From Sphagnum compactum (lineage: Eukaryota > Bryophyta > Sphagnopsida > Sphagnales), in assembly GCA_965153455.1 (NCBI GenBank), contig OZ234501.1, forward strand, positions 3,534,001 to 3,598,000: DNA of 64,000 bases, written 5' to 3'. Shown here piece after piece: positions 59,365-64,000 of this stretch (the stretch's first letter is position 1; every line of letters begins with the position of its first letter). A program made the position numbers and the translations under genes. The notes under the pieces were generated by a model that worked only from the letters and a program-made list of their open reading frames with translations, did no database searches and was not told where the DNA came from.

Positions 59365-60714
59365 GCAGGGAGCAAGATGAATTTATGAAAATGGAGAAAA
59401 CACAATAGCAATGAAAACCACAAACAAGAAAGTCATGGAATGTACTAACAAGCGTTAGATTAAATTTGTAAAACTCATGTGCTTGTAACCAAAAATAATG
59501 TTTGTTGATGGAATTTGGTGCAAAGAATAAAATTTGGGATGGGGTGATCACTTTGAAAGTAGTATAAGTGAAAACCCAACCTAAAATTTATAGGCTACTA
59601 TACATAATGTCAATTTCATAAATGTAATGTAGGCATGGAAATGAACAAAAAAGTGAGGGAAAATGTAAAAAACATTAGAAAACAAAATGATGTTTAATTT
59701 GACAAAGATCAGCTTTTGGAAACAGGGATGTTAGTCCATGAGCTTACAAGCATGAGCTGAGCATGAGCACATGAGCAAGACCAAATCTTTTTTAGAATAT
59801 TTTGTCCATGTTGACATAATATTAGGAGAATATTCTTTGACACGTGGAAAAATATTCTACCATGTGTCCATGGATCAATGATATTTATGGATTAAAATAT
59901 GGATTAAAAAATGGATGAACTTTATTTTGAATATTGGCAACAAATGTTATTTTTGCGGGAAATTGAACAAATGAAACATGGTCAAAACAATTTATGTTGG
60001 TTTCTTTCAAAATAATTCGACAAATTAAATGTTCAAGTCACGTTTCAAAACCATACTTTCATATTTCCTTAATATGAAATATATTCAAGGTTTGCAACAT
60101 CTAAACTATGCAAAATGTTATTAAATCCTATAAACCCACCAAGAGGTATGTGCCAATTCGAACACTAATTGTTCACCACCAAGAAGCATGTGCCCATAAG
60201 GAATAAAGACAATATGAAACAACCCACAACACTTCACATTGCCTACACTAATTCAAATTATTTTTTATTTTCGTTCACTCTTTCAATCTCTTGCGTCTAA
60301 CACCATTCTTGCTACTTATAGAATCAAATTGCATTTTTTTTCCTATACTATTAATTTGCCTAATTTATACAAGCCTTTATTTTACAACGGCAAGAAGAAA
60401 ATTGCCACCAATTTTCACACCAAACACATTGTAATCAATGATTGAATGTACATTAATCTCAAGCATACTAGATAGAATATGTGAAATGACAACAAAAGCT
60501 TGGGAATATCCAAGAGATGACACTTGATTACTCCCCTTCTAGCAAATAAAAACATGGGCAATAGAATGGAAAAAAAATTTGAACAAAATAGTTGAATGGG
60601 CGGCCTGGCAATGGGTGAATGTGAAGATAGACAAAGAAAGTTTTGCATTATTAAAACAAACTATAAGCATTCCAAAGGAGGATATGGAAGACTACCACTG
60701 GGTGATGTTTACAC
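59365..60714. other. Unassigned AT-rich spacer
   Basis: It includes GACACGTGGAAAAATATTCTACCATGTGTC-type inverted words near 59838-59868, related to the hairpin at 3045. No gene was seen. Confidence 0.4.
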
Positions 60715-60996
60715 ATGCCATGGATTTTTAAAGAACATGCAAGTTTGAAGAAGCCAATTTTAGAACATTTTTTCAAAAGTTTGCTCAGGGATTTGTCAAT
60801 AGAGGATTTAGTGACCTTTGGGAACTTGCTATCAACAGAATTCTTGAAACCCCGAAGACAACTCTATGCAACTCCAAGCAGGAGAGCCTGGTTGCCAAAG
60901 GATTTAAAACAACTGGTGAATTGTCAGATGATAGGGCTAGCCCCAAAGCCACAAAATGTGTATGATAGTCAAAAGAAACGATGGATCGACAACTAA
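60715..60996 (+). other. Unrecognised 93-codon ORF
   Basis: It is less AT-biased than its flanks, with basic and Pro-containing segments (FLKPRRQLYATPSRRAWLPK). There is no recognised motif, neighbour gene or splice evidence. It may be an exon of a decayed gene or chance. Confidence 0.2.
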
Positions 60997-62424
60997 AGGA
61001 GAAAAAATAATAGAATTGTTTGTAATAAATTGTGGAACAATACAAGTGTTAAAATGAATAGTGGCTAAAGATGAACACTAAAATTGATTATTGAAAAAAT
61101 CAAATGTTAATGTTGAGACAAAAAGTTATAAAGAATATGAGAAATAGCCATTAAAAACACTCACAAGCACCACTAGATTTGGATATGTTCCCAATGGTAG
61201 AAAAAAGAAATTTCAAAACTATAGATGTAGAGATGCAGGCAGTCATTGAATGATGGGGATATTCTAATTGCGTGTAGGATTATAAGATATATGGGACGAT
61301 GATGAAAATGTTTACTATAAAATTTCTAAGCAACCAACCATGAAAACAATGTATAAATATGGAGGATGTTCACATGGAAATTGACTAGGCCATCAACCTA
61401 GCCACGTGGATTTCACAAGGTGAAAAATGAACTAAATTAAATACCTCTAATATGTGTAATCTCTAATTCCAAGATTTATAATACACATCACTTAAGATAT
61501 ATACCTATTTAGATTGTTCACATGATTGTTTAATGACACTCACTACATATTTAAAGACCTGTTATACATCCAAATATCAATTGAAGCTTGGAAAATGTTT
61601 TGAGTGTTTCACACTTGATATGAGGGTCTATGTAGGAGTGCAATGAAGTATAGGAATAATAGTTGCCATAGGGCATGAACTGGACACATGGCATGTAAAC
61701 AAAAAGGCATGAAACATGGTAAATACAAAATCTTTAATTTTATATTTTGATTTAAATATGGATTGAAACATGTCATAAAACTAATATTAAATAAATATGT
61801 TCATTCATATCTACTCATATCTAGTTTTAAAATTAAAATTTAGTAATGAAAGTATGATAAAAACATCAAAACAACAAATCTGGCTATGGAAGTGAAGCTT
61901 TTTTAGAAAACAAAATGCTCTTATTTCATACTCCCACAAAACTCAATGTTCTACAATGAATCTCTTCTCTCATTTTTTTCCCTTCTTTCAAGATATAACC
62001 ATCTAAAAAAAATAGTCCTATGATCTATTCAAATTCAAACAGTGATAAAAACTATGTAATCTAACTAATAATCTTTAAAAAATAACTAAGTAAGTAAAAA
62101 TATACTAATTAACTTTTACCATTAGTAACTACTCCCTTAACATTACCCACCCATACTCTGAATTATGTCCCAAAATTCTAGATCAAAAAATATGTTAAGA
62201 AAACTAAATCTAATGTTGTTTCTAATCTTGTATTTCAAAAATCTAATGTTACTTTTGTTGTATTACAATGTGAATTATATGTACTACAGTCTACTCTGTC
62301 TATGGTTGTTGTACTTTAGATTGAAGCAATGTCTGATTCTTTGTTGTATACAAATTTATTGTTGCTCTTTTGGTATTTTTGTTGATAACTATGCAATTGT
62401 TTGATGATGTGTTCTTATTAGCTC
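60997..62424. other. Unassigned AT-rich spacer
   Basis: No gene, element end or repeat recognised. Confidence 0.4.
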
Positions 62425-62756
62425 TTATGACTACAACTTTGATCTCACTTATGGCTATTGTTATGACTACTGTTGTGAATGCAGATATGATGTAATATGA
62501 GTCTACTCTTATTGTTGCAACTCTTATGCAACTTGTATCTGTTAATGTGATTATAGATTTGATGTAAACTAAGTCTGCTCTTGTTGTTGCAGTTTTGATG
62601 CAACTTGTAGCTGTTAATGTGATTGTAAATATGATGTAATCTAAGTCTGCTTTTGTTGTTATAACAAGGATGTAACTTATAACTGATAATGTGACTGCAG
62701 ATCTGATGTAATCTAAGTTTGCTCTTATTGTTGGAGCTTTGATGTAAACTCAATTT
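62425..62756. repeat. 72-bp tandem satellite, ~4 units
   Basis: Unit starts are spaced exactly 72 bases at 62497, 62569, 62641 and 62713, with a degenerate unit from 62425. Core: CTAAGTCTGCTCTTGTTGTTG, then GATGYAACTTGTA and CTGWTAATGTGA. Because 72 is a multiple of three, an open minus-strand frame (62445-62753) encodes 24-residue repeats (KSRLxLHHIYNHIN). A real protein is not supported. Confidence 0.8.
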
Positions 62757-64000
62757 GATCTTGTTGAACCTTGTGAGTTATGTGTTCCTCAATTTGTATC
62801 TACTCCCCTATTTCTATTTGGAGATGCATATTCTTGATAATTAACCTCCTACACAACAAATTCAATTAGTTCTAGAGTCTGTTGTGATGCATGTATCTTA
62901 TCACCAACCTCCCTCTTAGGGCTATCCTTCCCTCCTTTGAGATCTCCTGGTTCCTCTTCTATTGTTCTTGTACTTGATGGTCCTACACCATCAATATTCC
63001 CTCTGTCTTTTTCCTCATCTTAAGTTTTTGGTTCTAGAGAGAAGACTAAAGGTTCATACTCAAATGTTAGCATGACCTTCTCCATCTTAAACCCATTAAA
63101 AAAATCAAATAAAAAAATTTAAAATAAGGATTTTCATTAGAATTTCCTAGTGATTACATTTACCAAATTGTATCGTTTTGAAACTTTAATGATATGAACA
63201 AAATTATTTTGATGTTCTCGACCACTACATTTAAAAAAAAAGATTTAGGAATGTAAATTTTTTGCTTTCCTTGAACATTTTGGTTAGGAACATAAGTTTG
63301 AAACATGTTATGGTTTTATTCTTAGGATATAATTTTGAAAGGTACCTTTGATGGTATTCTATTTTATGTTTTTAATCAACAATGAATTAACTACTTGTAA
63401 TTAATTATGAAAATTTAAAATTCAAAGTGTGATTATGAAAATATTTATTGCAATTTAGAAAATAATTTTGTAAAAATTCCCACCTTTGTAAAAATTCCAA
63501 TGAACCCAAATTAGACCATGTACTTTGGCATGCAATGGATAAATATAAGGGAGAAAAAATATAATCATAAAAACAATTAAAAGAAAGGGGTGAAGAATAT
63601 CATTTGGCCAATTTTATTAGTTTTACTTTAAAGTGGTTCATAGTGATACCACCTAAGGATACTTTTGCCATTAAACTCACACCACTATAACTTTCATCTT
63701 ATGTTTAATGTTTCCATTCCTTAGTAAGCCTTCCCTTAACCTACCCAAGTTTTTTGACATTTTCTAATACCATAATGTCTACATGATTGAGTTGTCATTT
63801 TTGAGACTTGAATTTTGTCAACAATCTTGTTGACAAGTTCTCCCACAAGTTCAAAATTTACTGAATATTTTCAAGTGTAGGGAAATAATGCACGAGTAAA
63901 TGTATTTTGTGTAAGAATTTTAAAATGTCATTTAAACATCCAATCAAAAGTTTTGTTTGTAATTATTATATGTTTAATTTTATTAGGAGACATTGGAAAT
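62757..64000. other. Unassigned AT-rich end of window
   Basis: Nothing recognisable beyond simple AT-rich tracts. Confidence 0.4.

Overview
This is a nuclear window from a land plant with a large, repeat-rich, gene-poor genome. The support is plant-type introns, Copia and Gypsy LTR retrotransposons, CACTA transposons, Arabidopsis-type TTTAGGG runs, and captured exons of plant nuclear-pore (NUA/TPR) and SH3P genes. A decayed zinc-finger/transposase-like protein at 56.5-59.4 kb belongs to a family I recall mainly from ferns, lycophytes and bryophytes, so a spore-bearing plant is my tentative guess. No rRNA, tRNA or CRISPR was seen.

Layout. 1-2.85 kb: the 3' end and LTR of a Copia element (+ strand) inserted in an older Copia of the same family (- strand). 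2.85-11.6 kb: the least TE-like part, with two hairpins, a 370-bp tandem duplication split by a solo Copia LTR, and the best candidate host gene, a minus-strand ORF with four exact-length 26-residue repeats. 11.6-16.2 kb: AT-rich, unassigned. 16.2-20.7 kb: Gypsy remnants, one fused to a Copia RNase H and LTR. 20.7-40.5 kb: one minus-strand Gypsy element broken by at least four insertions: an unexplained 1.9-kb block, a 7.1-kb CACTA element (CACTA-1) carrying exons of at least three host genes, and two 2.1-2.2-kb solo LTRs of a different family. 40.5-45.2 kb: AT-rich, unassigned. 45.2-47.5 kb: a third solo LTR of that family with a perfect 5-bp duplication. 49.0-56.5 kb: a nearly full-length Copia split in-frame by a second CACTA element (CACTA-2) containing a 156-bp palindrome. 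56.5-59.4 kb: the transposase-like relic. 59.4-64 kb: AT-rich, with a 72-bp satellite.

How it fits together. Nearly everything is a mobile element or its relic, and the boundaries can be read from matched target-site duplications. The two signals most worth following are (a) the 2.1-2.3-kb LTR family, whose three copies all keep a TATA box, a 138-141-codon frame interrupted by a TAG at the identical codon 56, and an AATAAA signal; and (b) CACTA-1, a gene-capturing element with NUA, SH3P and an unidentified five-exon gene fragment in the same orientation, the last with consistent splice phases across exons 2-5. Frame and boundary calls are read directly from the sequence. Family names rest on remembered motifs, and no database search was run.
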